From contig MGER01000032.1 of NCBI GenBank assembly GCA_001791465.1, positions 1 through 6,152 of the forward strand: a stretch of 6,152 nt of DNA, in the 5' to 3' direction. The position numbers were made by a program, and so were the translations under genes. Below are positions 4,975-6,152 of the stretch, one piece after another. The notes beneath the pieces are model-generated. The model was given only the letters and a program-made list of their open reading frames with translations, did no database searches and was not told where the DNA came from. This stretch comes from Candidatus Uhrbacteria bacterium RIFCSPLOWO2_02_FULL_49_11 (GTDB taxonomy: Bacteria > Patescibacteriota > Patescibacteriia > 2-02-FULL-49-11). Every line of letters starts with the position of its first letter. Positions within the stretch are counted from its first letter, which is position 1.

Positions 4975-6126
4975 ATGGCGTTATCTACCCAACAACAAAT
5001 ATTGGAAATTATCGAACGGAGTAAAAGCATTCTCCTTACCTTTCGCAAGAATTGGTCGGTGGACGCGCTCACATCCGCGCTCGCGGTATCACAGGTTTTA
5101 ACGCGCATGGAGAAATCAAATACCATCGCGGCCTCGGGGTTTGAAGCGCCCGCGCATCTTGCGTTTCTCCCGGGCATTGACCGCGTGAGGCCTTCGCTTG
5201 AGGCAATGCGCAAATTCATCATTACCCTCGCGCTCCGGAATGCGGAAGTGGAGGAGTTTACCTATGACATCGTGGACGGAAAATTGGTTATCTCCATCAT
5301 CCCTCGTAAGGGATTTTTTGCGCCCCATGACGTGACGACCGGGAGCTCTGATTGGCGCTATGATCTGGTGATGGTGTTTGACACGCCGGACCTCGAGTCT
5401 TTGGGAAACCTGTATACCGAGAGCCCGGAATTTTTTTACCGCACACCTACTGTGAACATAGACCACACCACCCATAACGAGCATTACGGCAAAATAAATC
5501 TCATTGACGTGACCGCCGCGGCAACCGCCGAGGTGGTCGCAAATCTCTTCACTTCCTGGGATATGAAATTGGTGGATGATACGGTGGCGACGAACCTGCT
5601 CACCGGCATTACTGCCGAAACAGAGAGTTTCCGCCTGCCCACCGTCACGCCCCAGACGCTGTCTTTGGCGAGCCAGCTGGTGAGCATGGGCGCGAAGCGC
5701 GAGGAGATCGTGTCAAACCTCTACCGCACCAAGACTGTCGCGTCGCTCAAGCTGTGGGGGAGGGCGCTCGCCCGCTTAAAGCAGGATACGCTTGCCCAGT
5801 GCGTATGGTCAGTGCTCCCTGCCACGGATTTTGAACGCGCGGGCGGCACCGTGGACGACTTGGTGGGGGTTATGGACGAATTAATGGTTTCCATCCCCAA
5901 GACGCGCATTGCCCTGCTCATCGCAGAAATCACGCCAAACGCGCTGGTGCATGTATTCGCCCGCACCCATGACCGTCATTTGGACCTCCATCAAACCTTA
6001 AGCCGTTTTCAGCCTGCAGGCGACCGGGCAGCGGCTTCATTTGTCATAAAGGACAAGCCGGTCGTCGCCGTGGAGCGGGAAGTGGTGGACGAAGTGCGCG
6101 GGAAACTGCTGGCGGTCAGGAATTAA
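4975..6126 (+). CDS. Divergent NrnA-like DHH-fold protein with degraded catalytic motifs
   Basis: This 383-aa protein aligns along its length with the NrnA-type enzyme in the same window. Shared features include FDTPDL (135-140, like LDSSDL), VNIDH (160-164), NLLTGI (207-212) and LKLWGRALARLK (258-269, against LHLWGKALARLQ). The active-site motifs are altered. PDGDAIGS has become WSVDALTS (27-34), keeping D30 but losing the first Asp and the motif His. DHH is DHT (163-165), TDTGHF is AETESF (214-219), and GGGGH is QPAGD (346-350). An insert of about 48 residues (79-126), with strand-like stretches FIITLAL and LVISIIP, separates motif I from motif II. It may be a regulatory or RNA/nucleotide-binding pseudo-enzyme, or an enzyme with changed metal binding. 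ATG at 4975 is chosen over TTG at 4891; there is no Shine-Dalgarno. The frame is clean, so it is not a decaying pseudogene. It diverges from infB. Confidence 0.85.
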   Translation: MALSTQQQILEIIERSKSILLTFRKNWSVDALTSALAVSQVLTRMEKSNTIAASGFEAPAHLAFLPGIDRVRPSLEAMRKFIITLALRNAEVEEFTYDIVDGKLVISIIPRKGFFAPHDVTTGSSDWRYDLVMVFDTPDLESLGNLYTESPEFFYRTPTVNIDHTTHNEHYGKINLIDVTAAATAEVVANLFTSWDMKLVDDTVATNLLTGITAETESFRLPTVTPQTLSLASQLVSMGAKREEIVSNLYRTKTVASLKLWGRALARLKQDTLAQCVWSVLPATDFERAGGTVDDLVGVMDELMVSIPKTRIALLIAEITPNALVHVFARTHDRHLDLHQTLSRFQPAGDRAAASFVIKDKPVVAVEREVVDEVRGKLLAVRN

Positions 6127-6152
6127 ATATGCGCAGAGAGTAGTGAGTGGTG

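Noticed and set aside
1..6152. tRNA, rRNA, CRISPR arrays or complete transposons
   Set aside because: No cloverleaf, ribosomal RNA sequence, regularly spaced direct repeats or transposase frame was seen. The repeats present are short and confined to spacers.

Overview
This is a bacterial chromosomal window with five protein genes: four on the minus strand and one divergent gene on the plus strand. Left to right they are the AbiE toxin-antitoxin pair (toxin cut off by the window edge, then antitoxin), an NrnA-type DHH phosphoesterase, translation initiation factor IF-2 (infB), and a divergent NrnA-like protein with damaged catalytic motifs. The short IF-2, weak or absent Shine-Dalgarno sequences at every start, spacers filled with short palindromic repeats, and the unusual second DHH protein suggest a Patescibacteria (CPR, Parcubacteria-like) genome. 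That placement is inference from family knowledge and is not proven by the window.

Positions 1-1153 (minus) hold abiEi (antitoxin-like) followed by abiEii (nucleotidyltransferase toxin). The stop codon of the first abuts the start codon of the second. Hand-counted lines here are about 30% G+C, against 67-68% for lines inside infB and the rightmost gene, so the pair looks acquired. Positions 1154-1322 are a 169-bp AT-rich spacer with one strong stem-loop.

Positions 1323-2306 (minus) are a DHH/DHHA1 phosphoesterase with every catalytic motif intact. Positions 2307-2541 are a non-coding spacer packed with three kinds of repeat: a degenerate 8-bp tandem array, an ATCTGC array with palindromic inserts, and a hairpin touching the infB stop codon. 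Positions 2542-4575 (minus) are infB. In many bacteria infB is followed by rbfA and then nrnA; here the rbfA slot holds only repeats.

Positions 4576-4974 are a 399-bp divergent spacer. Going toward infB it has a candidate promoter and a leader with a REP-like inverted repeat. Going right it has a near-consensus promoter (TTGACA, 17 nt, TATACT), a structured leader ending in seven T, and then the start of the rightmost gene. Positions 4975-6126 (plus) encode a 383-aa DHH-fold protein that lacks several metal-binding residues and carries an insert of about 48 residues. Positions 6127-6152 contain nothing I recognise.

The core theme is translation initiation and short-RNA or nucleotide turnover, with an acquired defence-type pair at one edge. 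The two most interesting items are the degenerate DHH paralogue and its strong promoter with a possible attenuator or small-RNA leader.
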